Below, one piece after another: positions 53,801 to 63,407 of a stretch of 64,000 nt of DNA (within the stretch, counting starts at the first letter, position 1; each line of letters starts with the position of its first letter). This DNA comes from Pogonophryne albipinna (Eukaryota > Chordata > Actinopteri > Perciformes > Artedidraconidae). The notes under the pieces are model-generated. The model was not told the DNA's origin. It saw nothing but the letters and a program-made list of their open reading frames with translations, and made no database searches. The position numbers were made by a program, and so were the translations under genes. Location: the NCBI GenBank assembly GCA_028583405.1, contig CM053259.1, positions 16,963,594 through 17,027,593 of the forward strand, given 5' to 3'.

Positions 53801-56800
53801 TACCCATCTCAAAAAGAGTACGCCAGCTTCTCTCAGCTGTACCGTTCTGGTGGGGTGAGTACGGGGCTGACGTCTCATGTCTTATCTTATTTTTCCTTAA
53901 CAACGTTTGGAAATCCCTGCATGTGAACTCTGTGCCGTTGTCTGACCTTATACACTTCACTTTCCCGTATGGGGCTGTATCTGCCAGGAATTTTTCCGTT
54001 GCCTGTACCGTGTCACTTTTAGTTTTTAGAAAATATACAAATATTGCACCCGAGTAGTCATCAGTGAATGACTGTACATATTTGTAACCATCTCTTGACT
54101 CTGTAGCTACTGGACCGGCTAGGTCCGTGTGTACCATTTGTAATGGAGCCTTTGCTCTACTATCAGGGTTTCTATTTCTGGTTTGTGCAAATTTCCCCTG
54201 AATACACACCTCACATTCTTGGTCGGGTCTATCTGGTTTGCCCTTGATCTGCATACCTTCAACCACATTTTGCATTTGTAGCACATCGTCATAATTACAG
54301 TGGCCTAGTATTTCATGCCACGTCTGTACATCATGGCAAGCATTGCATTTGTCACTATTCTCACCTTCAGTGTGCAAATAATACAACCTGTTGTACACAT
54401 GAATGTCAAACCTGGTACCGTCTTTGTGTATCAAAGCGTCTTTTCCTTGCTTGAAAACGACCGTGGCTCCGCTGGCGGTCGCTGCCTTCACTGAGAAGAT
54501 GTCCTGGGGATATGACGGTATAAACAATGTCTTTCTCAGCGTAGTGGTATGTCGCCGTCCTCCGCTGTCGACCAGGCAAACCTCTGCTTCTCCCTTGCGT
54601 TGAGCGACGCCGTTGCACCGGGTACCGTCTGCCAGCTCCACGCAGTGTGTCTCTGGCTTGAACGTGTCATCGAAGTTTTTGAACTTGGTGATGTCCGTGA
54701 TGATGTGCGAGGTGGCTCCTGTGTCGACCATCAGGCCCTTCTCCTGGATGCTGCGTGCTGGCTGCCGCTGGACCCTGTTTTCTCCGTCTTTGATCTTGAA
54801 GACGTAATCTGCGTCGCCGCCATCTTCTTCTGAGACTTTTCTCGCGCCATCTTGTCTGTCTTTACGCCTGCACGTGGCGTCTTTGTATGTGTCACTTTTG
54901 CATTGACTACACCATGTCTTCTGCCGACACACTCTCGCTCTGTGGCCTTTTGTGCCGCACTTAAAACACACAATATCGGCATTGTCACTGTTCCTGTCAT
55001 ATGCACCTTGCTTGGCGGGCCGCCGTCCGGGTCTCGCTTGAGTCTTCATCACGTTATCACTCGACTCTGTCGTGCTTAATTTCTCTGTGTCTTCAAAACT
55101 CCTTAGCTTTGTCCTGAACTCTGGAAACGTTATATTGTCATCATTATGTGCCACGTGTATTGCAAATGGCCTAAACATCTCAGGCAGTCCTTTTAAAACC
55201 ATGGCTATCAGTAGGCCGTCGCCTAACGTTTCACCTGCGTTCCGTAGCGCAGTGATGGTGGTTTCTGCCCGTATGACATAGTCTGTGACACTTTCACTGT
55301 TCGTCTTCTGAAGCGATGTCAACATGGTATACAAGTTTATTATCCGGGGTTTTCCCCTCCCGGCATAATATCCCCTTAATATCTTTAAGGCTTCTCTTGC
55401 ATTGTCGGGCGCATCCCTCATAATTAGCGAGAGGCTTTTGTCGTCTAAAAGTTGTATTAGCTCAGCATACGCGTCTGCATTTTTCTTGCCGTCTGCCGCT
55501 ATCTCGGCTTCACTATTTGGTTCTCTTAGAATCGTGTTCTTTAACCCTAATAGATGAAGGTGTCCTAACACTTTTGTCTCCCACAGTTCATACTTAGTTT
55601 CATCTCCGTCGAACATCAGTCGAGGCAACCTGCTTGTCCCTCGATGATCCATGTTAGCTTATCTTGCTATCCCGTTGGCACGCTGTTCGCCGTGACTTTC
55701 TGACGGTGATAAATCTTCAAACTTCTCCCCGAATGACTCCTGGGCCCATAACCTGTTGAGGTTTAGGATGGCAGCTTTTTCTTACGCTGCACTCGGAGAG
55801 AAATATTGGAGACGGAGACGATGAACTGTTTAGCCCTTGAGCATGATTTATTCATCTGCTTCACAGGTGATTCCTTCGCTCAGCCGAGCTAACTTAGAAG
55901 AGAACAAACATAGATCGTGTACACGTGCATCAGGTGAACACACCCTCATTTACATGTAGCACGTAATACTACAGTGCCTCACACTGGTACAATAACAGTA
56001 TTACATCCCTATAGTACAGAATAGACACAATCTCTAGTCTACATACAATAACTGAGGACATATGTAAACATTTCCCTTAACAATGGTGGTAATTATTAAT
56101 TAAATTCTTTCTTTTGATTACTTCGGCTACCGTCTCCTTTATTATGTTGCCTTGACTCGACATTGAGCCTGCTAACAGTCAATGGTAACGTAATAGTTTG
56201 GCTCGAAATACCAAACGGATCATGCATTGTAGCATCCCATAATCCCCTCTGTTTCAGCCCTGTTTCAAAAGTGCTAATTCTGGGTCTGTTACTTTAGATG
56301 AAAATAAGGAGCCACTCCCCACGCCCCTCTGAGAGATATTTAGAGATTCAGGTGATACGGTGGGGGTTGGTTATTGGCTAATGGTTACACAAGCCAAAAA
56401 AACGTTATGACATCACAAAGGGGCCAAAACCTGATCAGCTCATTTTTTATATAAAAGGATCAGGACAAAAAGAGAGCGAATCTTTTTTCCTGAAACTTTC
56501 AGAATCTCTTTACACAGAGGGGACACATGTTTATGTATAAAAAAACATGAAAAAGTGTATTTTGCACAATAGGTGACCTTTAAAGAGAACAAGCAATGAT
56601 TCAGATCGGATTGTTATTAGCGTTGCATATCTGTGAGCAGCATTGTGAGATTGTAGCTGAGCAGCCTGACATTAGACTTATTTGTATTTTAGTTAACTTT
56701 ATCTGTAACCAAGCATTATACAAAAAAAAAATCATAATCTGCAGAGAACTGTTGACTAACTGCAGCTGCCAAGTAAAAGTTAACTGGAATTCAAAGTACA

Positions 56801-59676
56801 TACTACATGTAGTAAATAAGTTATAAATTAAGTGGCAGAAAATGGAAATCCTAAAGTATGATTTAGGTACCCGTAAAATGTACTCAGCTGCTTTCTACCA
56901 CCATGTCATGTGTATATCTATCTGTACTAGTCCAACCCAAGACAGCGTGTAATAACGTTTCATCCTGTGGGTGGCATTAGAGGGTTTATAATGTTTGCTT
57001 TGGGCATGGCAGGTGCTCAGTTGTGCCATAGAAACATCAACAATAGCTTAAGAGCACATGTTGTTAAAGAAGAAGACTGACTCACCCAAACATGTTCCTC
57101 AAGACAAAGCAGTAAGACTATATATGTTCATCTTGCTATATTCCTCAAAGGGCTTAGGAATGATTTGTACTGCTGCCCATTATGATTGAACCCATTTTAA
57201 TACAAATTAAATGCATGTGACATGTAGGGATAATATTTTCCAAAGCATGATGTCAATTTTTAGTCCAACATTTTGTGAAATATCTTCATTCACTTTATTG
57301 CTGAGAGTAAGATAAATATTAGACAGATCTCCATCACCATGTTTTGCTCTTGTCAATATTGTAAACAAGATTCATTTTTTAAATGGGAACCGTTTCTTCT
57401 GAAGAAGTGACATTAAACTAAATGTTTGGTGTATTTTTCAAGGAATTATCCTTTTACATGATTAACAGTAAACCAGTCTGTATTCAGATCTACATCATAA
57501 CCTTTATTTGTTTTTTCCAAGTAGCCTTGTAAAATCTACATGTAACTTTTCCTTTTTTTACAAAGATAATCCTCCTGTATGCTACATCCAAGTGATTGTG
57601 AAAAAACGCCATAATCCAAATAAAAAATTGGTTTCTAATTGATACATAAACTCACCAGCCAAGAAAGGTAAACAAATCAGTTTCCAATAGATTGTTTTGA
57701 GGAAGGGCTGCAGTAAATGTATAAATGTCAATCGTCTCAATCATGCAAAACCAAGTCATGCCTCAAGATGGAGCAGAAAGTCATTATTGATTGTTAAAGT
57801 TTAAACCTTTACATGTGTGAGATGACCGGTCACACCTCAATCTGTACAGCCAGAACAAGTTTTTCATCTTCTGCAGTGTCTCACAGTGTGCGAATAATAG
57901 TGTTTACTGAGGCGGGATACTCCCATCACATGATCCCTGAGTTGTTGCTCACCAAGATCAGCTGAGAAGCAGCTGGGCTGACTGTCGGTGCAGTTCTCCG
58001 TGGAGCTATACAGACATCTCTCTTTGAAGCCCATACTGCAGGTGTGACAGATCAGAGACTCACCTGGGAGCCACAGAGAAAGAGAGACAGTGATAGAGAA
58101 GGGAGTGTTATTATTGTTATTAAGTATAGAATAAGTACACCTATATAACTCTCATTAAAAAAAACGTACACAAACCCCCACTATACTTAACACAGTGTAG
58201 AGATAATCTTCTCATCAACTCAATATATCACTGAAATATGCTAAGTAGTACAAATAAAATAAACTTTCAGTAATTTAGTAAATGTCTTCGTCTTTGTTTA
58301 AGTGGCTCTTTTTCATTCTGTGAGAGTCACAGGTACTTTTGTTTTTAATCCTTGATTGATTGATGATAGGAAGTATACAGCCGAGTTCAGCAGAGACCCC
58401 ACAACAACATATTATCCTGATATTTAATCACAATACAAGGTAATAGCAATTTTTGACTTTTTGTGAAATTGCTGATAATTGCGTTAGCTAAACTGTGTGA
58501 TTTCATATAGTTTTTCTATTACAAAAGATGCCGTTTAACTCCATTATCCATCCAATGAACCAGATTCAAGCTCCTTGACCTAAACACTAGGTTTTGTAAA
58601 GATATGAGCAGCAGTCACATTTTCTACAGCTTGATACAGTTTATGGAATTAAAATGTACTTCCATGTCAGAATAACAAAGTGTCCACAGTGTTAAATATA
58701 TTTTGCAGCATGAGATGAGTTTATTGTCATAAATTCGCTGTAAGCGGATTTGGACTATATCTTTGCTCGTTCAGGATGTACGAACATTGTCACAGATAGT
58801 TTTTTGATTAATGAGACATTGTCAATGTATGAGTATAAAGAAATAAAAAGAGGAAAGAGTTTCCCCACACTGTATGAGCATAGCAGGAGTTTCCAGTTAT
58901 TTGTGGCTTTCGGTTTTCAGCCTAGGCCTCATAGTTTGCATATTAGAAATACTAAAGTCATGTGTACTCAGAATTAAAAAAAAATGTTTAAGAACATGAG
59001 AGTATTTAGAAAATCAACAGTCTACCAAATTAACTATGAAATACATTGCCATCATTTCGTACAAAACATATTTCCTGATCAGCAGTTCTTATTCACTTTT
59101 ACAGGAGCATGTCGTATTTGCTGAAACGAGTAATGCTCTGGGAGGACATACATTTGAAAGCTTTCTATACACTCTTTGGCATTCATTGTATCCTGGTAGA
59201 GATAAACACAACTATTTTATTTGTATCTCTTTACAAATAAAATAGCCTACAAACATAATTTCAACATATCAGAATATCTCTTAAAAACATATGAGATCAG
59301 TCTGAGCTGCTACAAATAAAGATTCTAGGACATATAAAAGATATAACTCAAAAAGTAAATTATTATTATTATTATATGATTACATTTTGTGGAAACATTA
59401 CTTAGGAAATAAATAAATGTAAAGCTAATCTATATATGTATATTTATGTTTTTATTAACTTTATTTAACCAGGTAAATCCCATTGAAAATAGCAAACCTC
59501 TTTTCCAAGGTAGCCCTTGTATCAATTCAAATGAATGTTTTTTGACCCAAGTAGAAAAATAAAGATAATGTTCCACTTTGTAAACACGGAAAATACAAAA
59601 GCGTCTCTTGTTTGGTATTCTTACCTGAAACAAACATGGCCATCAGTGCCGCACAGACCCAGATCAACTTTGTCAT
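47871..59676 (-). CDS. Ly6/uPAR (LU) domain GPI-anchored protein with a 9.9 kb intron
   Basis: Exons 59625-59676, 57953-58063 and 47871-48091 join in phase 1 to 127 residues. Signal peptide MTKLIWVCAALMAMFVS; the LU domain starts GESLICHTCSMGFKERCL and ends ACCSKDRCNGATS, with exactly ten cysteines in canonical spacing. The hydrophobic tail LTAALGTALMAIWSTWSL fits a GPI signal. N-glycosylation sites ENCT, FNIS and NNTE are present. Intron 2 (48092-57952) holds a MITE that contains a gypsy-like element that contains a copia element, yet both splice sites and all exons look intact. Two decayed copies of its last exon lie at 31977 and 37786. A TATA box lies at 59782-59788. The paralogue identity and ligand are unknown. 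Confidence 0.92.
48257..48619 (+). repeat. 5' LTR (363 bp) of the gypsy-like element
   Basis: Starts TGTTATGTGTTTGTGCCC and ends GGTAACGTAATA. The two LTRs differ by only a few bases by eye (for example ATTACCTC versus ATTATCTC). Confidence 0.93.
49224..50951 (+). CDS. Chimeric Gag - RSBN1/RSBN1L-like - pol-tail ORF
   Basis: 575 residues from the ATG at 49224 (an in-frame ATG at 49143 is also possible but less Gag-like). Residues about 1-130 include a charged coiled-coil region. About 135-300 is a SCAN-like capsid domain of the Gmr1-type gypsy group (LLLQTALTGKAQHVYASLC, YVEFAYEKELLFDRWC). Near residue 350 there is a CCHC knuckle (CFHCGKKGH...; the last Cys position is lost). Residues about 361-520 are lysine-rich and resemble the N-terminal part of RSBN1/RSBN1L (IARENGEV, then KKLKKKKKHKDG, then RPKMYHRSSQTVCSG). 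Residues 521-575 (DYLIETPDRGRKTRLCHVNM) are the usual end of gypsy pol. The fusion is in frame at both joins. The host match is from memory and needs a search. Confidence 0.8.
   Translation: MPGKVGDFVARPTVDLLGFCIKEELSGIAEHYGVRLAPSMKKQQQRLALVEALTAKEVMECSVGKPEEEEVVPCDPVSENQVLLRKMELEFKFEQLRHAERLCAREAEEAERGRVHELELGRLGVEARAVHLEARFDATRHLRLVPQFSEKDVDKYFSMFENIATTLKWPNDQWTLLLQTALTGKAQHVYASLCPNTQDYAVVKAAILRAYELVPEAYMQRFPALRKNNVQTYVEFAYEKELLFDRWCASEKVDTLVRMRELVLLEEFKSYCLPDNVAMYINEHKVTECSVAASLADEFVLTHKVLFDRPNYPVRSVKSRPRWGLGDGPVASGGGSVGEVAERGMRGEMRECFHCGKKGHIKEKDREKKKEKSKECNNHKLPPVHDIARENGEVISPEKESNEKPKAVSDEELLLKKLKKKKKHKDGERVKERHSRPKMYHRSSQTVCSGGSLSPPEFLGRINGNSSSSLLHNTTAPHPHPDPATSASISSMVRDRASCHTKTENGDVKMLQRDHNAKEKVGDLDYLIETPDRGRKTRLCHVNMIKPYYVREPLVNPIDSIIVSCFPHFALGLWT
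51222..51550 (-). repeat. 3' LTR of the copia element (329 bp)
   Basis: Identical by eye to 55754-56082, indicating recent insertion. Confidence 0.95.
51623..53455 (-). CDS. Copia pol part 2: reverse transcriptase and RNase H
   Basis: 610 codons. The RVT_2-type RT begins near residue 120; MDVKTAYLHA holds the first catalytic Asp (about 214), LYGLKQSGRNW is the copia signature (about 251) and WVDDLIIAA the paired catalytic Asps (about 299). RNase H follows with YSDADWA (about 455), CEAEYMAL (about 503) and the end motif KHVDIKYHFIRS. No obvious internal break. It lies +1 in frame relative to the upstream ORF, and they overlap at 53409-53455. In most copia elements both are one polyprotein, so the frame change is probably a small indel that disables this copy, though programmed frameshifting cannot be excluded. 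Confidence 0.93.
   Translation of the reverse strand: MGQTQMMTKDSVRQPRASRVTQEIHESTENAKETSAQSDSPVTMSDDSSQTQPSGTDDESEGGRYPTRDRRKPSHLKDFVTEDSDSDGIHTTVDYCYRAVCGIPQTFKEAMTSTDSREWVKAMDDEIKSLNDNNTFTLTNLPKGKKTVGGKWVYSIKSDIEGMDKYKARFVAKGYSQRMGIDYGETFSPTASLTSVRVLLQKAAQEDLLLHQMDVKTAYLHAPIDYEIYIEQPEGYEERGEGLVCKLEKSLYGLKQSGRNWNKILHDCLTEDDFAQNPADHCVYAKETEGGKVIIIIWVDDLIIAASNDKIMKKVKEMLSAKFKMKDLGSLKHFLGIDFKQSNGCVKMSQEKYVNKILERFNMQNCKPRETPCDQKLDYTEKMDDVRMYREAVGSLIYLTTCTRPDLSFVVSKLSQYFAEPTEEQWVTVKHVLRYLRGTIEKELCFRRNDSEKLGLLAYSDADWAADVTDRRSTTGYCVSLSKNSSFVSWKSKKQPTVALSTCEAEYMALASTIQECIYLDQLLEGIDDYKYTQTVVYEDNQGTIALAKNPVSRQRCKHVDIKYHFIRSTVEDGKLTLVYCPTEEMVADIMTKPVTKLKLKKFSGIVFGV
53409..55652 (-). CDS. Copia gag-pol part 1: capsid, protease, integrase
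   Basis: 747 codons starting MDHRGTSRLPRLMFDGD, the usual copia Gag opening. A UBN2-type capsid spans about residues 15-195. The CCHC knuckle CFKCGTKGHRARVC is at about 229. The aspartic protease site DTGATSHI is at about 310. The zinc-binding pre-integrase region (WHEILGHCNYDD, then CEVC) is at about 445-485. The integrase core has HTDLAGP (Asp about 509), SDNGTEF (Asp about 571) and SPHQNGTAERSW (Glu about 607). All catalytic residues appear present. The ORF stops just after the integrase, before RT. Confidence 0.93.
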   Translation of the reverse strand: MDHRGTSRLPRLMFDGDETKYELWETKVLGHLHLLGLKNTILREPNSEAEIAADGKKNADAYAELIQLLDDKSLSLIMRDAPDNAREALKILRGYYAGRGKPRIINLYTMLTSLQKTNSESVTDYVIRAETTITALRNAGETLGDGLLIAMVLKGLPEMFRPFAIHVAHNDDNITFPEFRTKLRSFEDTEKLSTTESSDNVMKTQARPGRRPAKQGAYDRNSDNADIVCFKCGTKGHRARVCRQKTWCSQCKSDTYKDATCRRKDRQDGARKVSEEDGGDADYVFKIKDGENRVQRQPARSIQEKGLMVDTGATSHIITDITKFKNFDDTFKPETHCVELADGTRCNGVAQRKGEAEVCLVDSGGRRHTTTLRKTLFIPSYPQDIFSVKAATASGATVVFKQGKDALIHKDGTRFDIHVYNRLYYLHTEGENSDKCNACHDVQTWHEILGHCNYDDVLQMQNVVEGMQIKGKPDRPDQECEVCIQGKFAQTRNRNPDSRAKAPLQMVHTDLAGPVATESRDGYKYVQSFTDDYSGAIFVYFLKTKSDTVQATEKFLADTAPYGKVKCIRSDNGTEFTCRDFQTLLRKNKIRHETSAPYSPHQNGTAERSWRTLFEMGRCMLTESQLPKQLWNYAVQTAAIVRNRCFNRRTGQTPYQMLTDKKPNVSTMQKFGSVCYTYKQDKGKLDSRCDQGRFVGYDKNSPAYLVYHPDTEKVLKHRLVKFVNKVTVETQTFGSDPNDDKRQCEAA
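55754..56082 (-). repeat. 5' LTR of the copia element (329 bp)
   Basis: TGTTGAGG...CCTTAACA on the plus strand; its complement drives the minus-strand ORFs. Confidence 0.95.
56584..57952. other. Remaining intron 2 of the Ly6 gene
   Basis: AT-rich, no exon or transposon end recognised. Confidence 0.4.
58064..59624. other. Intron 1 of the Ly6 gene
   Basis: AT-rich intron; no further exon or complete transposon recognised. Confidence 0.4.
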
Positions 59677-59781
59677 TTTGCTCTCGAATCAAAACAATTT
59701 TTAAAGAATGAAGCAGATGTCAATTTACAGAGACAGTCAAAGATCCAAAAGCGCAGGTGAGCTGCTGGACAGGGCATCAGC

Positions 59782-59788
59782 TTTTATA
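59782..59788 (-). promoter_or_regulatory. TATA box of the Ly6 gene at 47871-59676
   Basis: Plus-strand TTTTATA reads TATAAAA on the minus strand, 106 bp upstream of the start codon; transcription would start near 59755. Confidence 0.6.
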
Positions 59789-60764
59789 TCAAGGGTTTGA
59801 TATCAGGGGCTCAGAGAGACAATAACATGATGTTGACATTGATTTCAATCGTCAACCGCATGTGCATATTTTGATTACCTCTATCTTATCCTCTAAAAAA
59901 CAGAGGTCTATTAAAGCGCCTAACAAAGAGAGATGAGATGATGACTCATTCCTGCCTCTGTGTGTGTGTACACAATTTATTTACACGTATGTTTGATCAG
60001 TTGTGAACTTCTGAGCAACAACACATGCATTTTCTAAAATGTCTGTTCAGACAATAAAGCTTCAGACTAAAATTATTCAACAAATATTAGGATCTTTTGT
60101 AAAAGCAACGAGGGGACACTCCCTTCATGGAGCTAAAGAAGGATGGCATAATATGGTGATAGAAGATGCATTGTTAATTTCAAGGAAAAGTAAAACTAAA
60201 TTATCTCAATTCAAATCTTAACTTTCAATTGTACAATCAAATTGAGGTTGAAATATAGATTGAGAATACAAATTTGACTTTTGACTGAAATTTCAGATCA
60301 TGAGCATGATGAAAGGTTAATTGAAAAATTGGTTTTATCTTAATGCTTGGTCTTCTGAAGAATAATTCAGCATTTTGAAACAGCATTAACTTACATCAAA
60401 GAAAGGGAGGAAATTCTTCAAAAATTATCTTTGTTTGAAGTCTTAAAGTTTACTTTCTTGCAGGTAGTCAATTGAGTGAAAAACTTGCATTTCCGAATGG
60501 ACTTTAAATGTAGGTGGTGGATGGGATAGGTGGGAGATGTTGGAGCAATACTTGTTAGGAAAAAATGGAGGAAAAAGCTTGCTTCAGTTGTAACATTGTA
60601 AGTCTTGTATCTCTTTTTCAATAAAAAAAAGGTAGAATGATACCTCTTTGTTTGTTTAACATCTGCTTTTACTACCTTGTCTCATAGAAAGTGTGCTAGT
60701 ATTACATGAGCCATTTGGGAGGCTTTGCTCCAAATAAACACAGATAAACAGCAATAAAAAAAAC
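59789..60764. other. Intergenic region between two Ly6 genes
   Basis: No exon, RNA gene or transposon boundary recognised. Confidence 0.4.
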
Positions 60765-60770
60765 TTTATT
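60765..60770 (-). terminator. Polyadenylation signal of the Ly6 gene at 61028
   Basis: Plus-strand TTTATT, AATAAA on the minus strand, about 260 bp after the stop codon. Confidence 0.6.
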
Positions 60771-61027
60771 GTTACAATCACCAGTGGTGAGATAAGGTTT
60801 CTTTATGCACTAAATAAATCAAACACAATCCAGCCAATACAAAGGTCTCATGCATGTCTGATTATTTTAAATCAAATTAAGTATATGCAAATCAAGGAAA
60901 AGGCCTATTCAGTCCTGCCATGTGAAGAAATATGCAGCTACTATCCCTCCATCATATATCATCGGGACACATCATTAAAGCACTTAGAATAGTGCAGCAA
61001 CATGTTTTCTTCCTGCTACAGTGGTCT

Positions 61028-62317
61028 TTAAAGGCCCCACTGACTCCACACTACCACCAGAGCAGCAGCCAGAGCGGCAGTGAGGGGCAGCGGGGGGGCG
61101 GCCGCTGCGTTGCACAGGTTGTTGCTGCAGCAGGTCTCCGTGATGGTGTATTTCACGTTCAGGATGGACCCACTACTGTTGCTGCATTTTGAACGTTCTA
61201 TGCAGCCACGCTCATGGATATCCAACAGGTCGGCACTAAACTCTGGAGGAAGCAAAGAGGAGAAACTTGATGTTTTTTAAACACCTAAAGAAGAGTTTAT
61301 ACGGGAATTAACACATATTGTGACAATTGTTTAGTTTTTTTAGCATATATTTTATTGGACCCATAGCAAAATATAGATATAATACAAATCTGCCCTTTAT
61401 TTAAGTTATTCAGATATGATACACAATAATTCACCTTTAAAATCCACACAATTATTTCTAATGGCTCCTGCTGATAATCTCTCCCTTTATATATTTGATC
61501 AATATCAGTTTTTCTCCCATTTAATTTATACATATTTTGTCGAATCACGTTGTTTTTCCTTAAGTAACCCAATTCCTATGTATTTTATTTTATTTGTTAA
61601 TTCAAATATGAGAATTAATTCATTATGTCAGGTAGTTCTGTGATTCTTTTTTGCAGCTTTTAACAAGAAAGGCCTGGTCAGTCAATGCTTCAGGTGACAT
61701 TCTTAATCATTTAACAGCAGAGAACAGATCAAATTTCAGTGCAGTTTTTCCCCATCTAATGTTGTGGTTATGAGGCAAACACTGTGTGTGTTATTGGGCA
61801 TTTTTTTTTCATTGTAGAAAGATGATTAATGAGTCATTAGCTGTTCATCTTACTGGCAACTGCAACGAAGCATCCGTCCTGAGCTTTGGTGCAATTTACA
61901 GTTTTCTCGATCAAACAGGAGCCCAGGATGTTCACATTACAGGTGTAACAGGAGAGCGCCTCAACTGTGGAAACAAAAAGCGAACAGGAAATAGGAAAAT
62001 GGAATGTTTTTAGATCTCAGAGTGTGAACCCTTTGTTATGTACTGAAGGAAAACAAGTTTAACCAAAGCCACATATATCTGACTCCATTCAGGCGAACCT
62101 TTATCAAACAAGCACTGGCTGTAATCACAAAGTACATATCGAGAGTCGCTTTCATGACCTTGCAAGGTGCCTAAATCCAATCCAGGATACATGTGTATGA
62201 CATTGACGTAGGTTTTAACATTTGAGCCAATCCACAAGGTTAAAGATTTGACATCTGCAAAATACAGTGAACTAAGAGAGTGAATAATGCTGCACAGCTC
62301 CACAGTAGTTTGCTCAT
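61028..62317 (-). CDS. Ly6/uPAR (LU) domain GPI-anchored protein, three exons
   Basis: Exons 62266-62317, 61854-61964 and 61028-61242 join in phase 1 to 125 residues. Signal peptide MSKLLWSCAALFTLLVH parallels the neighbour's MTKLIWVCAALMAMFVS. The LU domain runs from FEALSCYTCNVNILGSCL to TCCSNNLCNAAAA with the canonical ten cysteines, then a hydrophobic tail (LTAALAAALVVVWSQWGL) that suggests a GPI anchor. N-glycosylation sites NCT and SNSS. The exon 1 donor (ACT|GTATTT) is weak. I chose it because it keeps the 52-nt exon and phase shared by all other members; another donor is possible. Role unknown. Confidence 0.88.
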
Positions 62318-62416
62318 GGTGATGTTTTTAGATGATTCGGCAGGTAAAAAAATGCCACAAGTTGGTCAGCCTCTTATCCTTAAGCACTTACTTTCAGAAG
62401 TAGTCACAGTCAACAT

Positions 62417-62423
62417 CTTTATA
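62417..62423 (-). promoter_or_regulatory. TATA box of the Ly6 gene at 61028-62317
   Basis: Plus-strand CTTTATA reads TATAAAG on the minus strand, 100 bp upstream of the start codon, almost the same distance as in the neighbouring Ly6 gene. Confidence 0.55.
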
Positions 62424-62507
62424 CATGGGGGAGTTATCAGTAATACTGTACGGATCAACAGTACTGATAAGAACCTTTGTGAGGGTTGACTGTAACAGCA
62501 ATGAAGA

Positions 62508-62790
62508 TAACAGAATCCTTTATTAGTCATGTATTACAATGGGGACATTCACAGTTAAAAAAAGGTGCAAGAGGAAGTACAAAAGTATATTATTAAGTAA
62601 ACAGTAGAGTGAAACCAAGTCAGAAAATACAGTAGACAGGCTGAACCCCATCCAAATGATTGCATATATAATTGCTGGTTGTGCAGTCTGACAGCAGCAA
62701 GAATGAAAGCCTTGCCATCATCCTCCTTTCTCCAATTACCTCCACTCAATGAAGTGCCTATCCTGGCCTTATTTATCAATTCAATTTCTT
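62508..62790. repeat. Dispersed LINE/SINE-like repeat
   Basis: AGAATCCTTTATTAGTCATG at one side and CTGACAGCAGCAAGAATGAA further on are motifs of a repeat common in fish. Boundaries approximate, family not determined. Confidence 0.45.
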
Positions 62791-63407
62791 TCAGCAGTCG
62801 AAATGTGACTTACGTGGCACATGTTATTAAAGATGGCTAATACTGCAGTTTCTTTATTGAGAAGTCTATTTTGTTCTGTAGCTTCCATGTCATGTGTCAG
62901 TGAATGAATGCAGCATTGTATTACTGCGCTAGAAAAGAAAGACCCACATATTTTGTTCTATTGAGTGGATGGTAATATTCAAACAATCACTAGCCATTAA
63001 TCTGGTGGACAGAAAGGTACATTTGTATACGTTACTCCATAATGAATCATTCATTGTGATGTTTTTTGTCCCTTTGCTACGTACACATCCTGTATCGTTT
63101 CCATGAATTGGATCCATTTATTCATTGCTTTAGTTTAAACAAACTATATTGGAAGGTTAATTTTTTTAAGCTGATGTTGCTTTTAATATTATTGTTACTT
63201 TTCAACCATTAAAGTGGTATTTTTTGGGAATCAGTGAAGTAGAATATTGGAAGTAAAATAATCTTGTGTACTCTGTGTTAAGTGTGAGTTTGAACGTGAA
63301 TGGCCAGGCGTAATCTGCCTCTCGGCCAGCAGCGGTCTGACATTAAATGGATGCATGTTAAAATAAGAACAATAGCAGAGACAACAGATTTTCTTCAACA
63401 ATTTTCT
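62791..63407. other. No feature recognised
   Basis: AT-rich intergenic sequence, no exon seen. Confidence 0.4.

Larger units (their letters stand above)
51222..56082 (-). mobile_element. Ty1/copia LTR retrotransposon, near-complete
   Basis: LTRs 51222-51550 and 55754-56082 (329 bp each, TGTTGAGG...CCTTAACA) look identical. Target duplication ATGGT at 51217-51221 and 56083-56087. On the minus strand the 5' LTR is 55754-56082, followed by a GGTTATGGGCCCAG stretch at the primer-site position; a GTGGGGG tract precedes the 3' LTR. The internal order gag-protease-integrase-RT-RNase H defines copia rather than gypsy. One frame change separates the two ORFs. It is the youngest layer of the nest. Confidence 0.95.
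48257..56195 (+). mobile_element. Gypsy-like LTR element carrying a captured host segment
   Basis: 5' LTR 48257-48619 and 3' LTR 50967-56195 (split by the copia element); target duplication GTTTG at 48252-48256 and 56196-56200. The primer site TGGGGGCTCG follows the 5' LTR at once and a GGGTGTGGGGG purine-rich tract precedes the 3' LTR. The interior holds a SCAN-like gag, then a segment resembling host RSBN1/RSBN1L, then only the C-terminal tail of pol. Protease, RT, RNase H and the integrase core are gone, so it needs another element's enzymes to move. Confidence 0.9.
50967..56195 (+). repeat. 3' LTR of the gypsy-like element, split by copia
   Basis: Parts 50967-51221 and 56088-56195 sum to 363 bp, exactly the length of the 5' LTR, once the copia element and its ATGGT duplication are removed. 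Confidence 0.93.
48175..56579. mobile_element. TTAA-flanked MITE hosting two LTR elements
   Basis: Inverted ends AGGTCCCTTATTATAC and the complement of an AGGTCACCTATTGTGC end, each next to TTAA (48171-48174 and 56580-56583), which suggests a piggyBac-like family. Without the inserted LTR elements it would be about 460 bp. No transposase. Confidence 0.75.

Noticed and set aside
62010..62303. 97-codon minus frame across intron 1 of the 61028-62317 Ly6 gene
   Set aside because: No similarity recognised; lies in the intron and shifts frame relative to the signal peptide exon.
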